From the NCBI RefSeq assembly GCF_002023715.1, contig NZ_MAHX01000020.1, positions 147,847 to 211,846 on the forward strand: a DNA stretch of 64,000 bases. The letters run 5' to 3'. The position numbers and the translations under genes are program-made. The stretch's first letter is position 1, and each line of letters begins with the position of its first letter. This document shows, piece by piece, positions 17,374-24,109 of the stretch. Source of the DNA: Elizabethkingia occulta (lineage in GTDB: Bacteria > Bacteroidota > Bacteroidia > Flavobacteriales > Weeksellaceae). The notes beneath the pieces are model-generated. The model was not told the DNA's origin. It was given only the letters and a program-made list of their open reading frames with translations, and ran no database searches.

Positions 17374-17414
17374 AAAAATAAAAAAACGCCTGAACTTGTG
17401 CAAGTTGGCGTTTT
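17374..17414 (-). terminator. Rho-independent terminator of the DUF4468 cargo operon
   Basis: AAAACGCC (17383-17390) pairs with GGCGTTTT (17407-17414), extended inside by AACTT/AAGTT, and on the - strand is followed by a run of T interrupted by one A. It ends transcription of the gene at 17424-17945. Confidence 0.75.
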
Positions 17415-17423
17415 GTATGGAAA

Positions 17424-17945
17424 CTAAAAATTATTATCTGTTAATTCTTTTTGTATACCAGTTTTTATCTGGGTTAACTTAGAGTTTAAATATTTTTCTA
17501 GTGGTTCTTTTAGATTTTCTCTATTCAGCTGTCCATTATCATTATAAATACCATCAAAACCACGATAAGGCAACTTTGAAGAGCTATAGTTGCTATTAGT
17601 TTGCAAGTACTTTATAGTTGGTTGATACTTAATTTTACCATCTTTGAAAGTATAAATGTCTTGATAGGTATAATCTAAATTACTTACTGCATATTTAGCA
17701 ACTGCATTAACAACAATCTGATCATTGTCAACTATAGATATAACGTTGTCAGGTGAGTTAAACTGCTTTTGTAAATACATTCTAGTAGCCTTAAATAATT
17801 CTGCTTGTGATTTGTCTGCAAAATCAAGAACTATATAATTTTTAGCTGTATCTTTTTCATTTATAATTCCATCAGGGGATAATTTAAAACTTTGCGCATT
17901 AACAAATATTGTTGATAGAGTAAGAAATAATAACAGTTTTTTCAT
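17424..17945 (-). CDS. Exported DUF4468-like protein (cargo gene)
   Basis: The 173-residue protein starts with a signal peptide, MKKLLLFLTLSTIFVNAQS, cut about residue 18. The body (IVLDFADKSQAELFKATRMY; QFNSPDNVISIVDNDQIVVN; KYAVSNLDYTYQDIYTFKDG) matches the DUF4468 group, a TBP-like fold found in host-encoded Bacteroidota envelope proteins. It is out of place in a phage middle region, is bounded by a terminator on each side, and is not needed for a virion. It looks like a lysogenic-conversion gene acting in the periplasm. What it does is unknown. Confidence 0.72.
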   Translation of the reverse strand: MKKLLLFLTLSTIFVNAQSFKLSPDGIINEKDTAKNYIVLDFADKSQAELFKATRMYLQKQFNSPDNVISIVDNDQIVVNAVAKYAVSNLDYTYQDIYTFKDGKIKYQPTIKYLQTNSNYSSSKLPYRGFDGIYNDNGQLNRENLKEPLEKYLNSKLTQIKTGIQKELTDNNF

Positions 17946-17968
17946 AGTTTAAAATTTTTCAAATTTAA

Positions 17969-18190
17969 TTAATAATCTCTTCCAACAAAGTAACCAAGCC
18001 AAAATAAATCTTTTGCTGATATCTCTTTTCCTTTTTTAGGTGAAAATATAATTGTTCGGCTATCTGTTGTAATAGTTTTAACCGTAATATTAGTTTTAGT
18101 TGCAATACCTATACCAATAGAACAGTCTTTCAATGCTGTCTGTATATTTTTTATAATTTCCGGTTGTGCGTTTATTTTAATTTCTTCCAT
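17969..18190 (-). CDS. Small unknown protein of the cargo operon
   Basis: The ATG at 18190 (MEEIKINAQPEIIKNIQTAL) gives 73 residues; an earlier in-frame start at 18214 lies inside the terminator T-run and is rejected. The protein is alpha/beta with no signal peptide and ends KDLFWLGYFVGRDY. It precedes the exported DUF4468 protein by 23 bases in the same direction. Not recognised. Confidence 0.5.
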   Translation of the reverse strand: MEEIKINAQPEIIKNIQTALKDCSIGIGIATKTNITVKTITTDSRTIIFSPKKGKEISAKDLFWLGYFVGRDY

Positions 18191-18211
18191 TTTAGTATTA
18201 TTAAAAATTAT

Positions 18212-18237
18212 CAAAAAAGCCCCGGTTTCCCGAGGCT
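18212..18237 (-). terminator. Terminator at the end of the early/middle operon
   Basis: On the - strand, AGCCTCGG, loop GAAA, CCGGGGCT and then six T (hairpin 18218-18237, T run 18213-18218). One G-T pair in the stem. It closes the long leftward operon that begins near the transposase and separates it from the cargo genes. Confidence 0.85.
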
Positions 18238-18351
18238 AACCAATGATACATTCATATTAATCTACTTCTTAGCCTCCTTCATTGTTTTTATAACCAAAGA
18301 TAATTCCAGATTATTTTTATCTATTACGGCAATCCGTAAGGAATTTTAAAA

Positions 18352-18630
18352 TTATTTATTAAGTGTTTTTAAAAGCTTTTTAACTTCTGTTTCAAACACC
18401 TTTAAATACAATGTGTTTTCGCTTTGTTTTTCATCCTGCTTTGTTGCTGTAAAGGTGTAAACTTCTGTTTTTGGTTCATTTACCAACATTTCTTCGGTAG
18501 CGGGTAATTTTTGAATAAAAGCTTTGATCTCGTAGCCTTCCATCTGTAGAAAGCTGACAATATCGCTTTGCGGAATATGCATTTTTATTTCCATTCTGAT
18601 AACGTCATTTATTGGTGTTAGCTGTATCAT
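18352..18630 (-). CDS. Unknown middle-region protein
   Basis: A 92-residue protein (MIQLTPINDVIRMEIKMHIP) with a mixed alpha/beta pattern and a Lys-rich C-terminal helix, KVFETEVKKLLKTLNK. It overlaps the preceding gene by four bases and is the last gene before the terminator at 18212-18237. Not recognised. Confidence 0.6.
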   Translation of the reverse strand: MIQLTPINDVIRMEIKMHIPQSDIVSFLQMEGYEIKAFIQKLPATEEMLVNEPKTEVYTFTATKQDEKQSENTLYLKVFETEVKKLLKTLNK

Positions 18631-19019
18631 ATTGAATTTTCATCTTTACTTTTATTTGATTTAAAAGCCCCAGCACAAGGAAATATACTGTCTGAAATCC
18701 AAAATTTTATAATTTCCAAATATATTTCTGAATGACTGTTTCCATGGAAAACAAATCTATCCATTGTGCATCTATACTGAAAAGTCTCTGTAACATTAAA
18801 ATAATTTCCATCATCAGCTTTTATCCATCTTGTCTTTTCAAATCTTCTATCGGTACTTTTTGAAATTTTAATTTCATTACTACCAGATAAAGCCCTGCAT
18901 ATAATTTCTAACCAATCTTCTGATTGACTTTTTATAGCTTCATCAACAAATAGCCTTGCATCCCATTCTTTTTCATGTTTAGGAATAAAATTATTTGCTA
19001 CTGTTTTTAGATTTCTCAT
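18627..19019 (-). CDS. Unknown middle-region protein
   Basis: The 130-residue product (MRNLKTVANNFIPKHEKEWD) has a tryptophan- and charge-rich middle (SQSEDWLEIICRALSGSNEI; FEKTRWIKADDGNYFNVTET) and no membrane segment. It overlaps both neighbours in the leftward operon by a few bases, which supports its being expressed. Not recognised. Confidence 0.6.
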   Translation of the reverse strand: MRNLKTVANNFIPKHEKEWDARLFVDEAIKSQSEDWLEIICRALSGSNEIKISKSTDRRFEKTRWIKADDGNYFNVTETFQYRCTMDRFVFHGNSHSEIYLEIIKFWISDSIFPCAGAFKSNKSKDENSI

Positions 19020-19746
19020 TTCTTGATTGTTTTTCTGTTATTAAAATATTGTATACCTCTGGGTGAGTTCTTTGTGAAGTATTGGAAATCATTGTTTCCA
19101 GTTCTTTGTCTGTCATCTGCTTTGCAGTATTAGGCAAACTTGAAATATAAGCTTCCAAGCTAAATAAAGGGTCATTCCGGTCTGCTTTTGCCTTAGACGG
19201 TACTTTTATCTTTTTAGATAGCTTTTCAAACATTTTGGCTGTTTTATCGCTTATTGGAGTTTCCTCAATTTGTCTATTGATTAACTTTTGCTGTGAAACT
19301 ATTATCTTCTCACGGATTTCTGCTTTTTCATCCATATACTTTGGAATCCAACCCATAATTACAACATGATCCAGACGGTAAAAATCTCCAAAGCTTCCAT
19401 TTCGTGCCATCTTAAACAATAAAACGATATCCTCTAAAGTGTCACCATACTTAAAAGCCTCTATCAGATCGGCAGATAATGCAATCATTTGATCATCATT
19501 AAGCTTTTTATTTACATTTATAAGATTATTAAATCTGTATAGTATTGCATAAACTGTTTTAATTAAGGTATTTTCATCAGTTTTTATCAGTTGTGCGATA
19601 CTGGAACCTGTTTGGAAAACTTCTTTAATAGTTAATTTCCTTTCAATACTTGCTAACTCAATACTATTGTTTTCCACCAAACATTGCATCAATTTTGCTG
19701 AAGGCAGATGCTGGATCGTTGTGTTTTGGCTTGTTGAGTTCTTCAT
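18991..19746 (-). CDS. Unknown middle-region protein, possibly replication-related
   Basis: Up to 251 residues; the ATG at 19689 (MQCLVENNSIELASIERKLT) would reduce an 83-base overlap with the upstream gene to 26 and may be the real start. The protein is helical and has a segment LDHVVIMGWIPKYMDEKAEI of the kind seen in Bacteroidota phage and plasmid replication-associated proteins. It follows a Phg_2220_C-type protein. Exact function unknown. Confidence 0.6.
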   Translation of the reverse strand: MKNSTSQNTTIQHLPSAKLMQCLVENNSIELASIERKLTIKEVFQTGSSIAQLIKTDENTLIKTVYAILYRFNNLINVNKKLNDDQMIALSADLIEAFKYGDTLEDIVLLFKMARNGSFGDFYRLDHVVIMGWIPKYMDEKAEIREKIIVSQQKLINRQIEETPISDKTAKMFEKLSKKIKVPSKAKADRNDPLFSLEAYISSLPNTAKQMTDKELETMISNTSQRTHPEVYNILITEKQSRNEKSKNSSK

Positions 19747-20044
19747 AATACTTTTTGTATTGTTGTGGGTTGGCTTTTACTGTTTCCACTTGGTTTACGT
19801 ACTTATCGAAGTTGGACGGGCGAAATATTGTCGTTGGGCAAAGATGTTGTGCCATTACTTCATTATTCTTCCATTCTATGGTCTTAAGCTGAATAACTTC
19901 CTGCATTTGCTCTTTTGTATATCCTGCCTTAAATCTTGCCGATATCGGGCTTATATTGCTTTTTATAGCCTTAAATCGCTTTCCTGTAATCTCATTGAAA
20001 TAATTTAGAATTTCAATTTCGGAGGTGATGGTTTCTGTTTCCAT
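19664..20044 (-). CDS. Phage replisome-type protein with conserved phage C-terminal domain (Phg_2220_C-like)
   Basis: The 126-residue protein consists almost wholly of the conserved domain found at the C-terminus of many phage replication proteins: ILNYFNEITGKRFKAIKSNI, ISARFKAGYTKEQMQEVIQL, KTIEWKNNEVMAQHLCPTTI and FRPSNFDKYVNQ. In larger homologues this follows a DNA-binding N-domain; here the N-domain is missing, so it may work with a partner encoded nearby. It lies in the leftward middle operon and starts six bases from a + strand promoter. Confidence 0.72.
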   Translation of the reverse strand: METETITSEIEILNYFNEITGKRFKAIKSNISPISARFKAGYTKEQMQEVIQLKTIEWKNNEVMAQHLCPTTIFRPSNFDKYVNQVETVKANPQQYKKYYEELNKPKHNDPASAFSKIDAMFGGKQ

Positions 20045-20049
20045 TTCAT

Positions 20050-20057
20050 TATTTTTG
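20050..20057 (+). promoter_or_regulatory. Bacteroidota-type -7 box of an independent cargo promoter
   Basis: TATTTTTG fits TAnnTTTG and lies 19 bases before the ATG at 20076. It would drive the + strand gene at 20076-20465 inside an otherwise leftward operon, as expected of a gene expressed in the lysogen. A clear -33 box is not seen. Confidence 0.5.
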
Positions 20058-20075
20058 ATATATAAACATTATTTT

Positions 20076-20465
20076 ATGATTAATATTGATTTTTTAGATA
20101 GAGCTTTAAATTATCTTTCTGATTGTAATTCTTACTTTGAATCAAAAGATGATATTGAAGAATTTACTGAACAGGAAAATGAAGTTTTGCCTAAAGCTTA
20201 TGATCACTTAGTTAAAGACGGGTATGCATATTCAAGAAAAAAGACTAGTAAATCAGGTTTTGAAACAGAAACTTTCTATATATCATTTGAAGGTTTATTG
20301 GCTTTAGAAACTGCTCCTAAACTTTATAAAAGAAAACCTTATAAGTGGAGAAAGGTTAAAAATGACCTCAATACTATATGGAGCATTGTAAAAATATGTG
20401 CCGTATTAATTAATGCTATTGTTATTCTAGTTTTCACTTACCTAACCTACATGAACAAAGCTTAA
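20076..20465 (+). CDS. Cargo gene: winged-helix-like protein with C-terminal membrane anchor
   Basis: From the ATG at 20076 (MINIDFLDRALNYLSDCNSY) the protein has 129 residues. The first 85 are alpha/beta and resemble a winged helix (VLPKAYDHLVKDGYAYSRKK; ETFYISFEGLLALE). A membrane segment closes it (AVLINAIVILVFTYLTYM). It is the only + strand gene between 17.4 and 28.2 kb, has its own promoter-like box, and ends four bases into the convergent neighbour. The layout marks it as a cargo gene, possibly for superinfection exclusion or defence. That role is a guess from position and the membrane anchor. Confidence 0.65.
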   Translation: MINIDFLDRALNYLSDCNSYFESKDDIEEFTEQENEVLPKAYDHLVKDGYAYSRKKTSKSGFETETFYISFEGLLALETAPKLYKRKPYKWRKVKNDLNTIWSIVKICAVLINAIVILVFTYLTYMNKA

Positions 20466-20929
20466 TTCAAATTTTTAAGTTTTTGTCCTTTTCTCCACCA
20501 TGCCTCATTCATAGGTTTTCCTGAACTTCTGGCATTGTTAAACTTTAATGCTTGCATCTGTATTAACAATGCCTTTAATTCTTCCAGATTATAAGCGTTC
20601 AGATGCTTTTTACAAACTGAGTACTGTAACATCCAGTTATTGAATTTTTGAAAGTCTCCGGATTCTTTTATTCCTTCCTGTTCTGCAACTGCTAAAATTT
20701 TGCTTCTCCATTCTTTACATAGTATTTCTTCCAATAAAGCATTATTTCTCGCTTCGACATCCTTTGGTAAAGGCTTATGAATAGCCAAAAGGTTTATAGC
20801 TTCTTCTGTTGAAAGATCATCTATTTTTGAAGTTCTAAACCCGGTAAATCCGCTAATCTCTATTGCAACATCCATTGGTTTTCTGTCTGCAAATAGTTCT
20901 TTGAGTTGTTCGTGTGGGGTTGTCATCAT
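20462..20929 (-). CDS. Putative gp16-like phage protein
   Basis: The 155-residue protein is mainly helical. Its C-terminal half (NWMLQYSVCKKHLNAYNLEE; LKALLIQMQALKF) is similar in pattern to the gp16/DUF1018 proteins of Mu-like phages, which end in a small helical domain after a Trp-containing helix. It is located between the DGR-associated gene and the replication-type genes in the leftward operon. Two adjacent ATGs are present; the first is used. Family assignment is tentative. Confidence 0.5.
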   Translation of the reverse strand: MMTTPHEQLKELFADRKPMDVAIEISGFTGFRTSKIDDLSTEEAINLLAIHKPLPKDVEARNNALLEEILCKEWRSKILAVAEQEGIKESGDFQKFNNWMLQYSVCKKHLNAYNLEELKALLIQMQALKFNNARSSGKPMNEAWWRKGQKLKNLN

Positions 20930-20941
20930 ATTAGTAGAGTT

Positions 20942-21238
20942 TTAGGTGAATTCGAGTCTTCTATCTTGTTTAACTATGGTTGTTTTAAAAGGAAATTTGT
21001 CTTTAGGAACCTGCCTAATCATAAATATTAAATTTGCTGATCCACAAAAGAGTATATTTTTATCGCCTTTTCTTTCTATTTGCAAAGTGAGAAGCTCTGT
21101 TCCGGGCTTTACCTTCGACGGCTCCACTTTGTAATCAAGTATCAGTATTTCAGTGTTTATAATTTTATCTATGCTTATTTTATCACCTATGAAGGTGCTT
21201 TCTTTTGGTTTTATTCCTAATTCGCTAAAGTTGAACAT
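20942..21238 (-). CDS. DGR-linked small protein of unknown function
   Basis: The 98-residue protein overlaps the end of the reverse transcriptase gene by 22 bases, so the two are probably translated together. It is beta-rich (IINTEILILDYKVEPSKVKP; LLTLQIERKGDKNILFCGSA; FMIRQVPKDKFPFKTTIVKQ), which suggests a small OB-like barrel, possibly single-strand nucleic-acid binding. Usual DGRs encode the helical-bundle protein Avd, which is absent here; this gene may fill its role. That is an inference from linkage and fold pattern only. Confidence 0.6.
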   Translation of the reverse strand: MFNFSELGIKPKESTFIGDKISIDKIINTEILILDYKVEPSKVKPGTELLTLQIERKGDKNILFCGSANLIFMIRQVPKDKFPFKTTIVKQDRRLEFT

Positions 21239-22182
21239 CCCAGTTTTTTAAGTAAGTTTTTTGAATCACAATGCTTTGTCCAACCTTTATAAGATGCAAT
21301 TGAAGCTTTGTTTGGTCTTTTTTTGAGCATTCGGGCAAAACGTTTTTTGATTGATTTACGTAGTAAAACGTGCGAGTGATAATGTTTGTAGCCTACAAAG
21401 TCAATTCCTCGTTTTGATACTGGAAATACCTGCCAGTTATTTTTTACTGTTAATTTTAAACGCTCTTTAAAGTAGGTTTCAATTTCTTTTAAAAGCTGAT
21501 GCAGATATTCTTTACTATCAGATAAAATAACCAGATCATCTGCATACCTGAAATAATACTTTACTGATTTTTGTTCTTTGATCCAGTGATCGAAATAGGT
21601 TAAGTAAAAGTTTGCTAAAAACTGACTTAAATAGTTACCAATAGGAAGCCCCGGCGCACTATCTATAATTTCATCCAGCAACCAAAGCAGATCAGTATCT
21701 TTAAATTTTCTTCGTAGTAATGTTTTTAGTATTTCGTGGTCGATGTTTGGGTAAAATTTTTCAACATCCAATTTTAGACAGTAGGTGGTTTTTTCGACAT
21801 TTTTTAAAGCTTTGCGTACTGCAAAAGAAGCTGCATGAATACCTTTTCCTTTTATACAGCTATAAGAGTCAGTAGTAAAAGTTGAAACGAATATCGGCTC
21901 TAAGATGTTCATTACTGCATGATGTGTAATTCTATCAGGGAAGAACGGCAGACGGTATACTTCACGCTCTTTTGGTTCATACACTTTAAACACTGAGTAT
22001 TCAGATGTTTTATAGCTTTTCATACGTAACTGGGTGTTAAGCTTCATAATATTGTTTTCTTTATTCTTATTATGCAGCATAATGCCGTATCTGTTAGCCT
22101 TTCCTTTCTGGGCTTTTTCATCAGCAAGCATCAAATTTTCGATGCTGATAATTTTCTCGTATAGATTGTTTAATCTTTTCAT
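21217..22182 (-). CDS. DGR reverse transcriptase
   Basis: The enzyme copies the template repeat into cDNA with errors at adenines for mutagenic retrohoming. Counting from the ATG at 22182 (MKRLNNLYEKIISIENLMLA) it has 321 residues. The first catalytic Asp is in LKLDVEKFYPNI (D139), the DGR hallmark IGNYLSQ lies at 181-187 in place of the QGxxxSP of group II introns, and YADD is at 213-216. No maturase or endonuclease domain follows. The reading frame stays open up to 22287, into the template repeat; the later ATG is preferred because it begins the conserved RT part. It lies downstream of both target genes in one direction. Confidence 0.95.
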   Translation of the reverse strand: MKRLNNLYEKIISIENLMLADEKAQKGKANRYGIMLHNKNKENNIMKLNTQLRMKSYKTSEYSVFKVYEPKEREVYRLPFFPDRITHHAVMNILEPIFVSTFTTDSYSCIKGKGIHAASFAVRKALKNVEKTTYCLKLDVEKFYPNIDHEILKTLLRRKFKDTDLLWLLDEIIDSAPGLPIGNYLSQFLANFYLTYFDHWIKEQKSVKYYFRYADDLVILSDSKEYLHQLLKEIETYFKERLKLTVKNNWQVFPVSKRGIDFVGYKHYHSHVLLRKSIKKRFARMLKKRPNKASIASYKGWTKHCDSKNLLKKLGCSTLAN

Positions 22183-22284
22183 TTTGCCTTTGCTTTTAAA
22201 AAAGTCGTTTTCGGAAATCCTACCAACGCCTTTTGGAAAGTGAGTTGTTTTTTGCCAAGAGGCATGGTTTGCAGTGTTAAATAA

Positions 22285-22361
22285 CATAGGTGAGAGCTGA
22301 CATTCGAATTCGAGTTATCGTAATCGTAGTCGTTGTACGAGAACCTGCCAGACGAAGAACT
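22285..22361 (-). repeat. DGR template repeat (TR)
   Basis: This 76-77 bp block matches the variable repeats at 22473-22548 and 22948-23023 without gaps. On the coding (-) strand it has 18 adenines in 22285-22360. VR1 differs at 16 and VR2 at 14 of these, and no other position differs. Base 22361, also an A, differs in both. In the target frame the TR reads SSSSGRFSYNDYDYDNSNSN, full of AAC/AAT, GAC/GAT and TAC/TAT codons, as usual in DGR templates. It lies between the target gene and the RT start, probably transcribed as a non-coding template. Confidence 0.95.
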
Positions 22362-22393
22362 ACAGCAACACACTGCACAACCTTTATTATCAA

Positions 22394-22858
22394 TTATTCA
22401 ATTACAAAATATTCTCTGTAAATGGTTTCAAACTGTTTTCCTGCATATTCTGCTAAATCCCTGCTTTTAAAGCAAAGGCGAGAGCCGACAACCGAAAGCG
22501 AGCCACCGTAACCGTAGCCGCCGCACGAGAACCCGCCAGACGAAGAACCTTCCATATCAAACCAAGGGTAATACTTATACTCGTCGTCATTATCCCAGTC
22601 AGGTTCCCATCCTTCATTTAACGCCAGTGCAATAATACATAGCTTGTAATGTGCGAATAAGGGTTTTTGTAATTTAGTAGGAATAGTTTCCAAATCTGGG
22701 GTTTGTGGGGTGATTCCCAGAACATCGCAAGCCTCTTCGAAACTTTTTACTCTGTCTTTGATATCCTTAGGCTTTTCAGCAAACTTTACAACACCTGTCG
22801 CTTTATCAAAAGTGTCAATTTTGTACCCTTCCGGGATTTCAATTTTTAATTCGTTCAT
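22394..22858 (-). CDS. DGR target protein 1
   Basis: The 154-residue protein starts MNELKIEIPEGYKIDTFDKA. Its first 100 residues are conserved with target 2; the variable segment covers about residues 103-128 (SSSGGFSCGGYGYGGSLSVV), followed by a constant GSRLCFKSRDLAEYAGKQF tail. No signal peptide, membrane segment or tail-fibre feature is visible, and the GFR-type ending of C-type lectin DGR targets is absent. Small proteins with this N-terminus and constant tail occur in Bacteroidota prophages. What the variable part binds is unknown. It ends 33 bases from the template repeat. Confidence 0.9.
   Translation of the reverse strand: MNELKIEIPEGYKIDTFDKATGVVKFAEKPKDIKDRVKSFEEACDVLGITPQTPDLETIPTKLQKPLFAHYKLCIIALALNEGWEPDWDNDDEYKYYPWFDMEGSSSGGFSCGGYGYGGSLSVVGSRLCFKSRDLAEYAGKQFETIYREYFVIE
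22473..22548 (-). repeat. DGR variable repeat 1 (VR1)
   Basis: Inside target gene 1. It aligns base for base with TR 22285-22360 (offset 188). Sixteen differences, all at TR adenines of the coding strand; most are A to G. Only TR positions 22321 and 22327 keep the adenine. Confidence 0.95.
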
Positions 22859-22871
22859 AATAAATGTTTTT

Positions 22872-23324
22872 TTAAAGGGTTGTGAATTTTTTATAGATAC
22901 TTATAAACTGAGTTCCGGCATATTTTGCAAGCTCACTGCTCTTGTAGCAAAGGCGAGAGCCGACAAGCGAAAGCGAGCGAACGCAATCGTAGTCGCCGTA
23001 CGAGAACCCGCCAGACGAAGAACCCATTCTAAACCATGGATAATATTTGGTCTGGTTACGATCGTTCCAGTCTGGTACCCAGCCTTCATTTAATGCCGAT
23101 GCAATCAGTTTTATCTGTTTGTATGCAATTTCATCATCTGTTAGGCTAACACATTCCATTGAAAATGTTTCAGATTTTATCCCGTGATACTGCAATACAT
23201 CATTAAAAGTTTTAATGCGTTCTTTAATGTCTTTTGGTTTAGCTTCGAATTTTACTACACCTGTAACTTTGTCGAAAGCTCCAATCTGGAAGCCTTCAGG
23301 AATTTGAATTTTTAACTCGTTCAT
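22872..23324 (-). CDS. DGR target protein 2
   Basis: A 150-residue paralogue of target 1 (MNELKIQIPEGFQIGAFDKV), 13 bases upstream of it in the same operon. The conserved N-terminal part (VVKFEAKPKDIKERIKTF; SALNEGWVPDWNDRNQTKYY) leads to the variable segment at about residues 100-126 (SSSGGFSYGDYDCVRSLSLV) and the constant GSRLCYKSSELAKYAGTQF tail. Two targets diversified from one template allow two independent variants to be tried at once. The protein is probably soluble and cytoplasmic as far as the sequence shows. Confidence 0.9.
   Translation of the reverse strand: MNELKIQIPEGFQIGAFDKVTGVVKFEAKPKDIKERIKTFNDVLQYHGIKSETFSMECVSLTDDEIAYKQIKLIASALNEGWVPDWNDRNQTKYYPWFRMGSSSGGFSYGDYDCVRSLSLVGSRLCYKSSELAKYAGTQFISIYKKFTTL
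22948..23023 (-). repeat. DGR variable repeat 2 (VR2)
   Basis: Inside target gene 2. It aligns base for base with TR 22285-22360 (offset 663). Fourteen differences, all at TR adenines. VR1 and VR2 differ from each other at seven positions, each a TR adenine. Confidence 0.95.
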
Positions 23325-23355
23325 AATGATTATTTAAATTGTTTTGAAATATTGT

Positions 23356-23469
23356 TTAAAAGCCTTTACGTTTTTTCCAGAACTCTACCCCCATCAATGT
23401 GAGAGTTGTTAGGCAGCATACAAAGGCTATAATTGCTGCTGCTCCAGCTGCTACTCCTATGTAAAACAT
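23356..23469 (-). CDS. Tiny membrane protein upstream of the DGR targets
   Basis: A 37-residue reading frame starts with an ATG whose A is the last base of the DUF3164 stop codon (TAATG), a strong sign of coupled translation. It encodes GVAAGAAAIIAFVCCLTTLT, one membrane segment, followed by a basic tail, EFWKKRKGF. It ends 31 bases before target 2. It could be a holin-like or anchoring peptide; no family is recognised. Confidence 0.65.
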   Translation of the reverse strand: MFYIGVAAGAAAIIAFVCCLTTLTLMGVEFWKKRKGF

Positions 23470-24101
23470 TACAATGAAGAAAAGTTTAATACTAAAGGCT
23501 TCCATGCTCCGTTTCGCTCTTTTTTGGAGACAGTCACATAATCTTTACTATGAATAAAGCTGTAACTCTCTTTTAAAAGCTTAATTCCTTCTTTCCAGTT
23601 TTCATCATTGAAACGGTCTTCCATGGAATAAAGCTTCTGTACCTGATCTACATCCAAAGCACCCTTTTTTCTTTCCAAACACAGCATTATAAAGTCTCGT
23701 GTGTCTTTATCACCACCAAAGCGATTGTTAATAAAGTCAATGATGTGCTGCTCTGCTTGATGTGATCTTTCGTCAAAAGTTCCTTTTCCTTGACGTTTAA
23801 ACTGAATCTTGTAATCTCCATTCTGGATTTCAAAATTTCCTTTTCCGTCCTGATGGCGTTTGCTATATTCTTGTAGAAGGTTATACAATGCGCCAAGCTG
23901 GGAAAATGCTTTACTCTTGTATCGCATCAATTGCAAATGAATATCTTCAGCAATTGGTGCCAGCTCTTCAATGGTTTCTTTTTTTAAGGCTTCATAGTCA
24001 GTACGCTGTTTTTCACGTGCCAACCTTTCAGCTTCTTTCTTTTCTGCCAGTGCCGCCTCTAATGCTTCTGCGGAAACTGTTGTAAGGTCGATTGTTTTCA
24101 T
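23469..24101 (-). CDS. DUF3164 family phage protein
   Basis: The 210-residue protein has a helical, charged N-terminal part (ALEAALAEKKEAERLAREKQ) and the DUF3164 body (MRYKSKAFSQLGALYNLLQE; FDERSHQAEQHIIDFINNRF; GALDVDQVQKLYSMEDRFND). DUF3164 is typical of the early region of Mu-like phages (B3/D3112 and Bacteroidota relatives). Its function is unknown; a link with replication or transposition is assumed from position. Length is usual for the family. Confidence 0.85.
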   Translation of the reverse strand: MKTIDLTTVSAEALEAALAEKKEAERLAREKQRTDYEALKKETIEELAPIAEDIHLQLMRYKSKAFSQLGALYNLLQEYSKRHQDGKGNFEIQNGDYKIQFKRQGKGTFDERSHQAEQHIIDFINNRFGGDKDTRDFIMLCLERKKGALDVDQVQKLYSMEDRFNDENWKEGIKLLKESYSFIHSKDYVTVSKKERNGAWKPLVLNFSSL

Positions 24102-24109
24102 ATTTATTG

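Noticed and set aside
17035..17403. Transposase fragment or IS remnant
   Set aside because: No DDE residues, terminal repeats or target duplication are seen; the protein fits a small helix-turn-helix family better.
18164..18349. + strand 61-codon frame
   Set aside because: It crosses the terminator at 18212-18237 and is rich in Phe and Ile, typical of antisense to AT-rich sequence.
18238..18351. Small - strand gene ending ...VIKTMKEAKK
   Set aside because: The open piece looks protein-like but has no start codon after the in-frame stop; possibly a remnant, not supported as a gene.
21217..22287. Reverse transcriptase as group II intron or retron
   Set aside because: No maturase or endonuclease domain or intron RNA features are visible; IGxxxSQ replaces QGxxxSP, and a TR/VR pair is present.
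22179..22373. 64-codon - strand frame reading through the template repeat
   Set aside because: Its protein-like look comes from the TR being in the same frame as the variable repeats; it has no independent start signal and overlaps the RT start. Treated as non-coding template.
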